NCBI GenBank assembly: GCA_963780635.1
Contig: CAWACW010000016.1
Location: forward strand, 1,292,673 to 1,356,672
Direction of reading: 5' to 3'
DNA: 64,000 nt
From: DATEPR01 sp963780635
GTDB lineage: Bacteria > Actinomycetota > Actinomycetes > Mycobacteriales > Pseudonocardiaceae
A program made the translations under genes and the position numbers. Every line of letters begins with the position of its first letter. The first letter of the stretch is position 1. Below are positions 17,389 to 26,484 of the stretch, piece by piece. The notes under the pieces are model-generated. The model was not told the DNA's origin. It was given only the letters and a program-made list of their open reading frames with translations, and searched no databases.

Positions 17389-18934
17389 ACACTATGACGT
17401 CATCGTGATCGGGACCGGCGCAGGCGGGGGCACACTCGCCCGCCACCTTGCGCCCTCCGGCAAGCGCATCCTGCTGCTCGAACGCGGTGATTGGCTACCC
17501 CGGGAACCCGCGAACTGGTCCACGGCCGACGTGTTCGTCGACGGCCGGTACATCTCTGCCGACACGTGGTACGACAGCCGCGGCAAGTCCTTCCAGCCGC
17601 AGGTGCACTACTTCGTCGGTGGGGCGACCAAACTCTACGGAGCGGCGCTCTACCGGATGCGGCAGGAGGACTTCGGCGAGTTGCGCCACCACGATGGCCT
17701 CTCACCGGCCTGGCCGATCTCGTACGTGGACATGGAGCCCTACTACGCCGCCGCCGAATCGTTCTACCAGGTGCACGGCGCGCGGGGCGAAGATCCGACC
17801 GAGCCGCCCGCGAGCGGTCCGTATCCGCATCCGGCTGTCTCCCACGAGCCACGTATCCAGCAGTTGTCCGATGATCTCGCCGCCGATGGCTACCACCCGT
17901 TCCACGCGCCGTGCGGTGTCCTGGTCGACGAGGCGAACATGCCGTTCAGCATCTGCGTTCGCTGCGAGGACTGTGACGGCTTCCCGTGTCCACTGCACGC
18001 CAAGTCCGACGCCGAGGTCATCGGGGTGCGACCCGCTCTCGAACACGAAAATGTGACCCTGGTCAGGAATGCGCGGGTCGTGAAGCTCGAAACCAATGCG
18101 GCCGGAACCACCGTCACCGGCGTGCTGGTCGAGCAGGACGGCGAGCAGGCCACCTATGCGGGCGACATCGTCGTCGTGGCCTGCGGCGCCGCCAACTCGG
18201 CGAAGTTGCTACTGGCCTCCGCCAACGACAAACACCCCAACGGGCTGGCCAACGGCTCGGACCAGCTCGGCCGCAACTTCATGTACCACGACAGCCAGGC
18301 CGTGCTGGCGATGTCGAAGGAGCCGAACCCGACGGTCTTCCAGAAGACCCTGGGCGTGAACGACTTCTACTTCAGCGGCCCGGACTTCGACTACCCGATG
18401 GGCAACATCCAGATGATCGGCAAGTCGCAGGCGGAAATGTTCCGCGGCGAGAAGCCCATCGAGACCAAACTCGCGCCGACCTGGGCGCTGGGGGACGTCG
18501 CGACACACGCCGTCGACTTCTGGCTGTCCACCGAGGACCTTCCACAACCGGACAACCGCGTAACGCTGAGCACGGACGGCAACATCAACCTCACCTACAC
18601 CCCGAGTAACCCGACCGCCGCGAAACGCCTCTACCACCAGCTCAAGTCGATGCTCGGCGCGCTCGGCATGCACCCGGACCACCTCATCAACCGATTCGCC
18701 TACATGAAGACCGACATCCCGATCGCCGGCTGCGCCCACCAGGCCGGCACGGCCCGGTTCGGCACCGACCCGGCGACGTCCGTGCTCGACTCCGACTGCC
18801 GAGCCCACGAACTGGACAACACCTATGTCGTGGACACCAGCTTCTTCCCCAGCATCAGCGCGGTGAACCCGGCACTCACCACCATGGCGAACGCCATCCG
18901 AGTCGGCGACCACATTCTCGACCGAATCCGGTGA
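17381..18934 (+). CDS. GMC family oxidoreductase with Cys-rich insert
   Basis: 517 residues. The N-terminal FAD motif is HYDVIVIGTGAGGGTLARHL and the conserved substrate-domain piece is FVGGATKLYGAALYRMR. The C-terminal active site contains CAHQAGTARFG and NPALTTMANAIR. In the middle is CVRCEDCDGFPCPLHAKSDA, a four-Cys motif shared by a subgroup of quinone-linked GMC dehydrogenases, probably structural or cluster-binding. The substrate (an alcohol or sugar) is not known. It starts inside the end of cydB; no signal peptide is present. A good guess is that it feeds electrons to the quinone pool used by CydAB. Confidence 0.85.
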   Translation: MTEHYDVIVIGTGAGGGTLARHLAPSGKRILLLERGDWLPREPANWSTADVFVDGRYISADTWYDSRGKSFQPQVHYFVGGATKLYGAALYRMRQEDFGELRHHDGLSPAWPISYVDMEPYYAAAESFYQVHGARGEDPTEPPASGPYPHPAVSHEPRIQQLSDDLAADGYHPFHAPCGVLVDEANMPFSICVRCEDCDGFPCPLHAKSDAEVIGVRPALEHENVTLVRNARVVKLETNAAGTTVTGVLVEQDGEQATYAGDIVVVACGAANSAKLLLASANDKHPNGLANGSDQLGRNFMYHDSQAVLAMSKEPNPTVFQKTLGVNDFYFSGPDFDYPMGNIQMIGKSQAEMFRGEKPIETKLAPTWALGDVATHAVDFWLSTEDLPQPDNRVTLSTDGNINLTYTPSNPTAAKRLYHQLKSMLGALGMHPDHLINRFAYMKTDIPIAGCAHQAGTARFGTDPATSVLDSDCRAHELDNTYVVDTSFFPSISAVNPALTTMANAIRVGDHILDRIR

Positions 18935-19389
18935 CCACGTCGGAGCAGGCCCACCCGTCGGTGCCCGCGCTGCCGTCCGCGCAGGCGTCAGCCCGATTGG
19001 CATGACCCCTCGGACCGGCCAACATCGAACCGAAGAGCTGGTCACTTGCGGCTTCGAGCCGATCGCGAAGATCCCGTCCGCCCACACAATGTGGACGGCG
19101 AGCGCTCTCGGCAAGGTCAAGACCCCCGGCTGCGGGATGAGGTTCAGGACGCATGGCCCGGCGCTCAGCAGGGCCGTGGTGCGGTCCGTGAGGTCCGGCG
19201 GGCTCACCGCTCGGACATGAATCATGTCCATCCGAACCGCCGTCTGTGGGAATGAGGTGTTCGGGCACCTCCGGGTCCTGACAGGCCGCGCGTTTGTCAA
19301 CGTGGCAGCGTTGGGGCCCAGCAACTCGGATTCGACGGCGCGACCGCTCCGGCGTGCGGGCACAGCCCGTCTACCGGATGGTGGGGGAC
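18935..19389. other. Intergenic region without a recognisable gene
   Basis: 455 bases between the GMC gene and the cyclase gene. Short open frames on both strands have no start signals or recognisable families. The last bases (GGTGGGGG before 19390) act as a ribosome-binding site for the next gene. Confidence 0.6.
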
Positions 19390-20322
19390 ATGCGGACACC
19401 CGACGAGATGAGCATGGACGAGTTCCAGTCGCTCTACAGCGAGCTACGCACTACGGCCCCCGGCGGCACCGCACTCCGGGGCGCCCTGGACACCATCACG
19501 CACGAACAGGTGCTGGCATCCCTCCGCGAAGTCCGGTCCGGCCGCACGGTCTCGCTCGCCGCCCCCGTGGACACCCGAACAGGACCGGACAACGCCGAAC
19601 CTGCAGAGCACCGCCTCATCGCCCCCGTCGGCGGTGTCCCAGAGCCGAGCGGCCTGCAGTTCGCCCGGGACCGCATCGCCATGAACATTCACGGCGACGT
19701 CGACAGCCACATCGACGCGCTGTGCCATGTCATCTACGACGGCACCCTGCACGGCGGCGTGCCGGCGGCGGATGCCCTGTCCCCGGACGGAGCGAGCGAG
19801 GAGTCCATCGACCTGGCCCGCGACGGCATCGTCGGACGCGGCGTGCTCCTGGACATCCCGCGACTGCACAGCGTCCCCTGGCTCGAACCGGGATCCCACG
19901 TAACCCTCGAGGACCTTGCTGCCGCCGAAGCGCACCAGGGCCTGCGCGTTGGCCGCGGTGACATCCTCCTCGTTCGGGTCGGACATCGACGACGCCGCGA
20001 TGAGCTCGGCCCCTGGGACGTGGCCCATGCGCGGGCCGGACTCCATCCGACCGCCATGCGTTTTCTGGCCGACCGGCAAGTGGCCGTGCTCGGCAGCGAC
20101 GGCAACAACGACTCGGCCCCCAGCGCGACGCAGGGCATCGCGTTCCCTGTGCATGTGCTCGCCATCCACGCGATGGGACTGCACCTGCTCGACTACCTGC
20201 GGTTCGAGGACCTCGCACCCCTCTGTGCACGGGAAGGGCGCTGGTCGTTCCTGTGCGTGATCGCGCCACTGCGACTGCCCGCCGCCACTGGTTCCCCCAT
20301 CAATCCCATCGCGATCCTGTGA
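19390..20322 (+). CDS. Cyclase-family metal-dependent hydrolase (kynurenine formamidase-like fold)
   Basis: About 310 residues. Start ATG 19390 is chosen because of the G-rich site just upstream; ATG 19378 is four codons earlier in frame. The metal site typical of the Cyclase family (PF04199) is NIHGDVDSHIDALCHVIYDG, a variant of H-x-G-T-H-x-D-x-P-x-H with Asp/Ser substitutions but with His-Asp-His kept. The C-terminus has VLAIHAMGLHLLDYLRFEDL. Relatives hydrolyse formyl- or other amides and cyclise small molecules; the substrate cannot be told. It is alone in its orientation, with gene remnants following. Confidence 0.78.
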   Translation: MRTPDEMSMDEFQSLYSELRTTAPGGTALRGALDTITHEQVLASLREVRSGRTVSLAAPVDTRTGPDNAEPAEHRLIAPVGGVPEPSGLQFARDRIAMNIHGDVDSHIDALCHVIYDGTLHGGVPAADALSPDGASEESIDLARDGIVGRGVLLDIPRLHSVPWLEPGSHVTLEDLAAAEAHQGLRVGRGDILLVRVGHRRRRDELGPWDVAHARAGLHPTAMRFLADRQVAVLGSDGNNDSAPSATQGIAFPVHVLAIHAMGLHLLDYLRFEDLAPLCAREGRWSFLCVIAPLRLPAATGSPINPIAIL

Positions 20323-20429
20323 CGTGCGGACGCGAGTCGCCGGAAGTCTCCCTCGCGGCAAACTCGCGAATCGAGATAAATATGCTAATTCGCCGGGCAG
20401 TCCGGAATGTGATCTGAGGACGGTCCGGC

Positions 20430-20560
20430 ATGACGGACACCGTCACTACGACGTGATCGTCATTGATACTGGTGCGGCGGCCGCACGCTCGCTCTACGTC
20501 TGGACCGGACCCATGGGAAAGGTCCTCCTGGTACACGCAGTTTCTGGGAATTGTCCTGTG
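20430..20560 (+). pseudogene. N-terminal remnant of a second GMC oxidoreductase
   Basis: The reading begins ATGACGGACACCGTCAC and, after a one-base shift, continues YDVIVIDTGAAAARSLYVWT then GKVLLV. This lines up with the FAD-binding start of the intact gene at 17381 (HYDVIVIGTGAGGG...GKRILLLE), but the Gly-rich loop is damaged and similarity stops after about 40 codons. It is a truncated copy, probably left after duplication and deletion. Confidence 0.55.
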
Positions 20561-20598
20561 GTGGTCGGTCGCGGCGCTCCCGACCACCGCGGTGATCC

Positions 20599-20797
20599 CT
20601 ATGCTGGCTGCCACTTGGGCGGGGTGAAGCTCTCGGCGGTAAAAATGCTGAGGTGGAAGCCACTGCCGTCGGGCAACCCGTGCCACACCCCGCCGTCGGG
20701 CAGGACATACCAACGGCCGCCCACCGGGCTCGGTCTCGACGAAGACCTGGGCGTCGGTCACGTCGAGGTCGGGCGCCAGGCTCCACCGGTTTGCCAT
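20599..20797 (-). pseudogene. Small hypothetical protein with one frameshift
   Basis: Starts at ATG 20797 (MANRWSLAPDLDVTDAQVFV) and, after one frame change near 20715, continues WYVLPDGGVWHGLPDGSGFH and ends TPPKWQPA. Both parts have normal codon bias for this genome and the join is natural, so it was a coding gene of about 66 residues. No family is recognised. Confidence 0.45.
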
Positions 20798-20867
20798 TTC
20801 GGGATCCTGTCAGCCGCCGCCGACAGCCGCCACCGGGCACACGTCCGGATCGGCCGAGGTCAGCGGC

Positions 20868-21276
20868 CCAGGTAGCGCAGGGCTTGGTCGAACACCGGCA
20901 TGAGGTCGGCGGGCAGTTCGTCGTGGTGCTCGGTGGCTGCGCGGCCGGTCTGGATCCGGGCTGGCGCGCACGACATGCCTGTATGTGCGGTCGATGTCGC
21001 GGGCCTGGAACAGCCTGACCACCACGGCGGTAAGGCTGTTGCGCATCGGGTTGAGGCCTCGACGCCCAGGACGTCCTTGAACTGCTGCGACGAATACCGG
21101 CGTGGCGCACGTGAGGCGGACAAAGGGAAGCGCGCACGTGGTGCAGTGGCTCGTCAGCGGCGTGTTGCGGCGGAAGTCGTGATGGACTGTGATTGGGCCG
21201 TGGCACCTGACGGGTCGTGCTTACGGCGGCAGCCCGTTGACGACGCCGATGCGCTGCCGGCGGAGCAGCAGGGGGT
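20868..21276. other. Unassigned region, possible decayed minus-strand gene
   Basis: Minus-strand reading gives RRYSSQQFKDVLGVEAS, then in another frame VVVRLFQARDIDRTYRHVV, then LPADLMPVFDQALRYLGR ending at 20870. The pieces look like one disrupted helical protein but match no family I can name. Nothing else stands out before the next gene. Confidence 0.3.
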
Positions 21277-21279
21277 GTG

Positions 21280-22134
21280 ATGAGGATGAACGAGGTACGG
21301 GTGCTGCTGACCGGTCGGGGCCTGGTCGAGGCGCCGCGCTGGCATGGTGACCGGTTGTATTTCTCCGACTGGTCCGCCGGCGAGGTCATCGCCGTCGACC
21401 TGGCCGGTGACAGCGAGATCGTCGCACGGGTGGAGTCGTATCCGCTGTGCACGGCTTGGCTCCCGGACGGCCCGATGGTGATTGTCTCGTCCCAGGCTGG
21501 GCGGATGCTGCGCCGGGAGTCCGACGGGTCCCTGCGCACTTACGCGGAGCTTGGCAAGGCGGGCTGGAACGACATCGTGGTGGACGGTCGCGGCAACGCC
21601 TACGTCAACGCCATCGGCTTCGACATGATGGCAGGGGAGGAGTTCAAGCCCGGTTTCGTCGTGCTGGTCACGGCGGACGGCTCGGTGCGCCGGGTGGCCG
21701 AGGACATCGCGTTTCCCAACGGGATGGCGGTGACCCAGGACAACGCCACCCTGATCGTCGCGGACTCCTACCGGCACAACCTGGTGGCCTTCGACATCGG
21801 CGTGGATGGCGGGTTGTCCAACCGGCGTGTCTGGGCCGATCTCGGCGAAGGCACCCCGGACGGCATCTGCGTCGACGCGCAGGGCGCCGTCTGGTATGCC
21901 GACGTGCCCAACCAGCGGTGTGTGCGTGTCGCCGAGGGCGGCGTTGTGTTGCAGACCGTCAAGCTGGACCGGGGCGGCTTCGCCTGCGCGCTCGGTGGCC
22001 CCGACGCGACGACGCTGTTCATCCTCGCAGCCCAATGGCGGGGCATGTCCGAGTCGGCGACAGGGCCGGTGCCGTCCGGCACCGGTCAGGTGCTCACCAC
22101 TCAGGTCGATGTGCCAGGAGCGGGCTGGCCATGA
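21280..22134 (+). CDS. SMP-30/gluconolactonase/LRE family protein
   Basis: About 284 residues; GTG 21277, ATG 21280 or ATG 21286 could start it. A six-bladed beta-propeller with the family pattern: EAPRWHGDRLYFSDWSAGEV (first blade, metal-binding Glu), DGPMVIVSSQAGRMLRR, GNAYVNAIGFDM (metal Asn), AFPNGMAVTQDNATLIVADS (metal Asn and Asp region), and TPDGICVDAQGAVWYADVPN. Enzymes of this type hydrolyse sugar lactones or other cyclic esters with a divalent metal. It is convergent with the damaged epimerase gene and has no operon partner. Confidence 0.85.
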   Translation: MRMNEVRVLLTGRGLVEAPRWHGDRLYFSDWSAGEVIAVDLAGDSEIVARVESYPLCTAWLPDGPMVIVSSQAGRMLRRESDGSLRTYAELGKAGWNDIVVDGRGNAYVNAIGFDMMAGEEFKPGFVVLVTADGSVRRVAEDIAFPNGMAVTQDNATLIVADSYRHNLVAFDIGVDGGLSNRRVWADLGEGTPDGICVDAQGAVWYADVPNQRCVRVAEGGVVLQTVKLDRGGFACALGGPDATTLFILAAQWRGMSESATGPVPSGTGQVLTTQVDVPGAGWP

Positions 22135-22719
22135 GGTCCACCGCGGCCACCGGCTGCGTGCCGCCGGTGGCCGCGTACTGATCGCCTCCGCGACGCACGC
22201 GCGGCTACGGGCCGCGCGGCGGTCGTAGTCGATGGTGCTGTCCGGCCCGAGCACGAGCCCGGTCCGCGCGACCAGCACCAGGTCATTGCCGAACGCACCC
22301 AGGACGGCGCGTTCGCTGCCCGCCTTCAGCACTGCGTAGTCGCCGTCCACCGAGTCCGGCTCGGCGGCGACCACAGGCGCGTCCTCGGCCATGCCCTCGG
22401 TCCAGGGCAACCGGTAGACATTACGGCTGGACACGTAGCCGTAGTGGCCCACCCGTCCGGCGAGGAGCCGGGAACTGTCCGCCAGCGCCCTCGGCGGGCC
22501 TGTCCAGGTGTCGACGACAGCGTCCCACTCGCCCCCGGCCAGCGGGGCCAGGTCTGCGGTGACCGTGCGATCACCGCGCAGCGCCGTCACGCCCTCGGGC
22601 ACCGTGCCGGTCCTGCCCCGGTTGAACACCGTCACGCTCCAGCCGCGCGCCACGGCGTCGGCCACGACCGCCTTGCCCACAAACCGCGTGCCACCCAGCA
22701 CCAGCAACCGCATGGCCAC
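22100..22719 (-). pseudogene. NAD-dependent epimerase/reductase, C-terminally truncated
   Basis: Starts at ATG 22719 (MAMRLLVLGGTRFVGKAVVA), an extended short-chain reductase with Gly-x-x-Phe/x-Gly NAD motif. It continues GHYGYVSSRNVYRLPWTEGM (catalytic-region Tyr) and NDLVLVARTGLVLGP. From about 22220 the frame shifts and by 22105 the family sequence ends against the 3' end of the lactonase gene. Normal members have about 330 residues, so roughly the last third is missing. It is probably non-functional. Confidence 0.7.
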
Positions 22720-23050
22720 AGCCGCACGACCTGCCTGATCGCGCCGACGTTCACCGACGGCGAACGTCAGGCCGGCCAGGTGGTCCCAGGACCGGCAGTC
22801 CAGCAGCCGGACGCCAGCGTTGCGGGTGCGGCCCGCATCCGGAGGGTTCTTGGGCAGCTGCGCTTGTTCTCGGGTCGCGAGCCCGGCATCCCGCCGTTGG
22901 TAACAGTGTCGGTGTCCTTACCCACTCAGCGGGTTGAGCGCACACGGGCAAGAAGTCAGCACATCCTGGCAGGCAAACCGTAGCCGGTGAGGATTCGGCA
23001 GTGCGGAGATGAACGGGGCCGTGCAGCGTGGAGGTGCCTCGATTGGGTCG
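22720..23050. other. Intergenic region, no gene seen
   Basis: About 330 bases between the epimerase start and the end of the next minus-strand gene. Only short, unsupported frames are present; it must hold the promoter of the epimerase gene. Confidence 0.5.
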
Positions 23051-23485
23051 CTACGTGGATATCTGGGAGCTCGGCGGCCAGTCGACCAGTAGCCGCTCCA
23101 TCTCGGCGACGGCCTCTTCGGCGCTCGCCGCCGAGAGAACAGGGTAGAAATCTTCGGAGTAAGGCGAACCGGAGTATACAACGTAGCTTTCTCCCGCAGC
23201 GCGCGCAATGAATGCCGGAGCGACCTCTCCTGACGGATCTGCTCGATACCACTCAGGGCCGCTACTCATGCATAGGACATCGTGTGAGGTGAATGGAAAG
23301 AATCGATGCAGTGTGCTGGCTCGAGCCGCGGCGACGAGAACGCCCAGGAGTAGGAGAATGGTAGAATGGTCATTCCGAAGGCGGCGCTCATCACTTTCAA
23401 CGGCGCCCATTTGCTGGCTGTCCCAGGCTTCGTCGACCGACCAACTCGCCTGCTCATTCAGCGTTCCACTATACACTTGAAGCAT
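23051..23485 (-). CDS. Hypothetical protein
   Basis: 144 residues from ATG 23485. The GC content is lower than in the neighbours, a sign of possible transfer. The N-terminal half is irregular, while the last 70 residues (PEWYRADPSGEVAPAFIARA, YVVYSGSPYSEDFYPVLSAA, EEAVAEMERLLVDWPP) look like a small folded domain; the true start could lie further in. No family is recognised and no partner gene is next to it. Confidence 0.5.
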   Translation of the reverse strand: MLQVYSGTLNEQASWSVDEAWDSQQMGAVESDERRLRNDHSTILLLLGVLVAAARASTLHRFFPFTSHDVLCMSSGPEWYRADPSGEVAPAFIARAAGESYVVYSGSPYSEDFYPVLSAASAEEAVAEMERLLVDWPPSSQIST

Positions 23486-23843
23486 TCAACGTAGAGGATT
23501 ACGCGGATTTCCGAGCTATCACGGTTTGTGGATTCTCGGTGCCTAGTGATGGCGTTGACCGCTGAAGCCGGACCCGGACCCGGAAGACCGCGGTGACATT
23601 GCCGCGCTCGTGCGACGCTATATGACGTCACGGGCGTACGGTGAGGGCGATTGCGTGGCCTGTGCCCATGGCGTGAGTCGACGACGTTCAGGTTCGTCCT
23701 GGCTACGGCACTTTTCTTGTTTTGGCTGCTAGGACGTGATCAGCGAGTTCGTGATCTCCCCCTGCCCGGTGACTCGTGCCGCAGATCAACCCCTTGCCGC
23801 GCGCCGGCAGCGTGCTGATGCGCCCGGGCGATCGTGGAATCCA
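23486..23843. other. Intergenic region, no gene seen
   Basis: About 360 bases between the 3' end of the histidine kinase gene and the start of the hypothetical gene. No conserved frame, hairpin with T-run or repeat was found. Confidence 0.5.
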
Positions 23844-24956
23844 TCATGGGGCCGGGGATGAGCCCTCCGGGTTGCCGGGGAGTCGGATGGTGACGAGGAG
23901 ACCGCCGGTGGGGCGAGGTGTGAGGTCGAGGGTTCCGCTGTGGGCTCGGACGATGCTGTGCACGATGGCCAGGCCGAGGCCGACGCCGGCCTGCTCGTCG
24001 GTGCGTGTGCGTTGCGTGCCGCGTTGGAAGGGTTCGACGAGGGTCGGGACCAGTTCCGACGGAACCGGATGGCCCGTGTTCTCGACCCGCAGCACGCTCG
24101 CGTCGTGCTGCGATTCGGTGCGGACCGTAACGGTGCCGCCTGCGGGAAGGTTGTGGACGATGGCGTTCTGGACGAGGTTCGTCACCATCCGCAGCATGAG
24201 CGCGGCGGAGCCGACGGTCTGTGTTGTCTCGCCGGTGACGTCGAGCGTGATCCCGTGCTTTTCGGCGAGGGGAAGCAGCGTTTCACTGGCTTCTTCGGCG
24301 ACGAGGGAGAGGTCGACGGGCTCGCAGGTGAAGCTCCTGTGGTCGCCGTGGCGCAGCAGCAGGAGGCCCTCGGTGAGGTCGATCGCCCGCGTGTTGACGG
24401 TGTGGAGGTGTTCGAGGAGTTCACCGTGGTCGTGTGTGGGGTCGTTGCGTGCCACGTCGAGGAGTGTCCGCGAGATCGCCAGCGGGGTGCGTAGCTCGTG
24501 GGAGGCGTTCGCGGCGAACCTTTGCTGTTCGGTGACGTGGGCTTCGAGTTGTTCGAGCATGGTGTCGAACACGTCGGCGAGTTCGCGGAATTCGTCTTGG
24601 GGACCTTCCATGCGGATCCGGTGGGAAAGCGATCCGTTCGCAGCCATCCGTGCGGCGTCTGCGATCCGTGTGAGTGGCGCGAGCATCCGGTTGGCGAGGA
24701 TCCATCCTCCCAGGAGGCCGAACACGAGCAGGAAGGCCAGTGCTGTGGCAGCGGTGGGGGCGAAGGCGCGTAGGAGGACGGTGCCGACGGTGCGGTTGGG
24801 GGCGACCCCGGCGGTGCCGGCGATGGCGCCGACGGGTGCGTAGTGCAGCAGGAGGACCCACACCACGGCGAGCAGGAGAGCGCCGGCGAGGAAGAGGAAT
24901 CCGGCGTAGCTGATGGTGAGTTTCAGGCGGGCGCTGAGCCCTCGGCGTCTATTCAT
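23844..24956 (-). CDS. Sensor histidine kinase
   Basis: 370 residues, start ATG 24956, overlapping the response regulator end by eight bases. Two membrane helices (about residues 10-35 and 60-90) bracket a short extracellular loop, followed by a HAMP linker, the HisKA box NASHELRTPLAISRTLLDVA with the phospho-acceptor His, the N-box NLVQNAIVHN and the G-box GVGLGLAIVHSIVRAHSG. It autophosphorylates and controls the OmpR-type regulator encoded just upstream. The small sensor loop suggests a membrane or cell-envelope signal. The VanZ gene at the head of the set points to cell-wall stress. Confidence 0.9.
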   Translation of the reverse strand: MNRRRGLSARLKLTISYAGFLFLAGALLLAVVWVLLLHYAPVGAIAGTAGVAPNRTVGTVLLRAFAPTAATALAFLLVFGLLGGWILANRMLAPLTRIADAARMAANGSLSHRIRMEGPQDEFRELADVFDTMLEQLEAHVTEQQRFAANASHELRTPLAISRTLLDVARNDPTHDHGELLEHLHTVNTRAIDLTEGLLLLRHGDHRSFTCEPVDLSLVAEEASETLLPLAEKHGITLDVTGETTQTVGSAALMLRMVTNLVQNAIVHNLPAGGTVTVRTESQHDASVLRVENTGHPVPSELVPTLVEPFQRGTQRTRTDEQAGVGLGLAIVHSIVRAHSGTLDLTPRPTGGLLVTIRLPGNPEGSSPAP

Positions 24957-25644
24957 GAGTACTGCCAGGCTGGCGAGTGTCCATGCCGGTGTCGATTCGA
25001 TAGCCGACGCCCTGAACCGTGCCGATGAGCCAAGGTTCGCCGAGTCGTTTGCGCAATGCGGAAACGGTGATGCGCACGGCGTTGGTGAAGGGGTCCGCGT
25101 TCTCGTCCCAGGCCCGCGCCAGTAGCTCTTCGGCGCTGACGACACCACCTTCGGCGGCGACGAGGACTTCGAGCACGGCGAACTGCTTCCGGGTGAGCGC
25201 GACGTAGCGTCCGTCGCGGAAGACCTCCCGGCGGAAGGGGTCCAGCCGTAGGCCAGCGATCTCGCTGATCGGCGGCCGGGCGTGCGCGCGTCTGCGGTCG
25301 AGCGCCCTGAGCCGCATGACGAGCTCTCGAAGTTCGAACGGTTTGGTGAGGTAGTCGTCGGCGCCGAGTTCGAACCCGGAAGCCTTGTCGTCGATCCGGT
25401 CGGCAGCGGTGAGCATGAGGATCCGGATGCCGCTGCCGGAGGCGACGATTCGCCGGGCGATCTCGTCTCCGGAGGGGCCGGGGATGTCGCGGTCGAGGAC
25501 CGCGAGGTCGTAGGAGTTGATGCTGAGCAGAGCCAGGGCGGTGTCGCCGTCGCCTGCGATGTCGGCGGCGATCGCTGCCAGCCGGAGACCATCACGGACG
25601 GCTTGGGCCAGGTAGGGCTCGTCCTCCACGATCAACACGCGCAT
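24949..25644 (-). CDS. OmpR-family response regulator
   Basis: 231 residues. The receiver domain has the acidic pair VEDEP, phosphorylatable Asp in DLAVLDRDIPGPSG, Thr in ILMLTAAD and Lys in DYLTKPFE. The C-terminal winged helix contains LTRKQFAVLEVLVAAEGGVV and FTNAVRITVSALRKRLG. The stop overlaps the kinase start. It probably regulates its own operon and perhaps the VanZ-like gene 70 nt upstream. Confidence 0.93.
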   Translation of the reverse strand: MRVLIVEDEPYLAQAVRDGLRLAAIAADIAGDGDTALALLSINSYDLAVLDRDIPGPSGDEIARRIVASGSGIRILMLTAADRIDDKASGFELGADDYLTKPFELRELVMRLRALDRRRAHARPPISEIAGLRLDPFRREVFRDGRYVALTRKQFAVLEVLVAAEGGVVSAEELLARAWDENADPFTNAVRITVSALRKRLGEPWLIGTVQGVGYRIDTGMDTRQPGSTHE

Positions 25645-25714
25645 AGCCGAAGCCTAAAGCAGCACGACATATCGCTGACATACGTAACCGGACACGCCCC
25701 GGCACGGCGACCAT

Positions 25715-26335
25715 TCATCGGTCTGACGACGCTCTGGCCGTAGTGCGCCACCAGTGGCGCGACGCCAGCGCGGCCAGCCCGGCCCCGGCGGTGTTGAGCA
25801 GTACGTCATCCACGGAGGACACTCGGTCCAGCCGCAGGACGTACTGCGCGGTCTCGACCAGAACCGAGCAACCCGCCGTGAGCGCCAGGATCCGCGGTAC
25901 CGACGCCAGCGCAGTGAACCGCAGCGGGGCGAGGAACCCCAGCGCCGCGAACACCAGCAGGTTGCCGACGATCTGACCCGTCGCCGTCAGCGGCTCGTCT
26001 GCGAGGATCGTGAGCAGGTCCCGCAGCGGTACCAGGCTCACTCGACCGGGAACGGCGCCGGCCCGGCTGCCCGGCAACATGGTCAGCCATACCCACGGCA
26101 CCGTCCCGTAGACGATGCCGACATCGGCCAGCGATGTGCGCCACGCCCACGCCGGTGTAGTGCCGGTGACAGTCCGATGGCGTGCCAGCACCCACACCGC
26201 CAGCGCGGCCGACGGCAGCACGGCCACCGTGATGACTGCCACGCCCGTGAACGTACCGATCCAGCCGTGCCACCCCCTGATCACGCTACCTCCGCTTCCG
26301 TCCGACAGCGCGAGCCGCGCTGTCCACGCCTCCAC
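25715..26335 (-). CDS. VanZ-like membrane protein
   Basis: Up to 206 residues (start at 26335, or a later GTG near 26284). Four to five hydrophobic helices carry the VanZ-family pattern: NLLVFAALGFLAPLRFTALA, and the conserved end SVLVETAQYVLRLDRVSSVD then DVLLNTAGAGLAAL. VanZ in enterococci gives low-level teicoplanin resistance; most actinobacterial homologues are uncharacterised. It is 70 nt upstream of a response regulator and kinase on the same strand, so a glycopeptide or envelope-stress response is a reasonable guess. Confidence 0.8.
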   Translation of the reverse strand: MEAWTARLALSDGSGGSVIRGWHGWIGTFTGVAVITVAVLPSAALAVWVLARHRTVTGTTPAWAWRTSLADVGIVYGTVPWVWLTMLPGSRAGAVPGRVSLVPLRDLLTILADEPLTATGQIVGNLLVFAALGFLAPLRFTALASVPRILALTAGCSVLVETAQYVLRLDRVSSVDDVLLNTAGAGLAALASRHWWRTTARASSDR

Positions 26336-26484
26336 TCAAGACGCAAGGCTGTTGCGGCGGCGTATCCGATTTTCGATACGCCCGCGATACACGGACCCCC
26401 GCGTCACGGAACTGGCCCAGGCTGGCAGTGCGATGGCCCCGCCGAGCTTGCACCTGACGTCACGTGAGGTGGGATGGTGAGTGG

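Noticed and set aside
21154..22719. A 521-codon minus-strand open frame
   Set aside because: Only the first part is epimerase-like; beyond about 22200 it is antisense to the lactonase gene and shows no family sequence.
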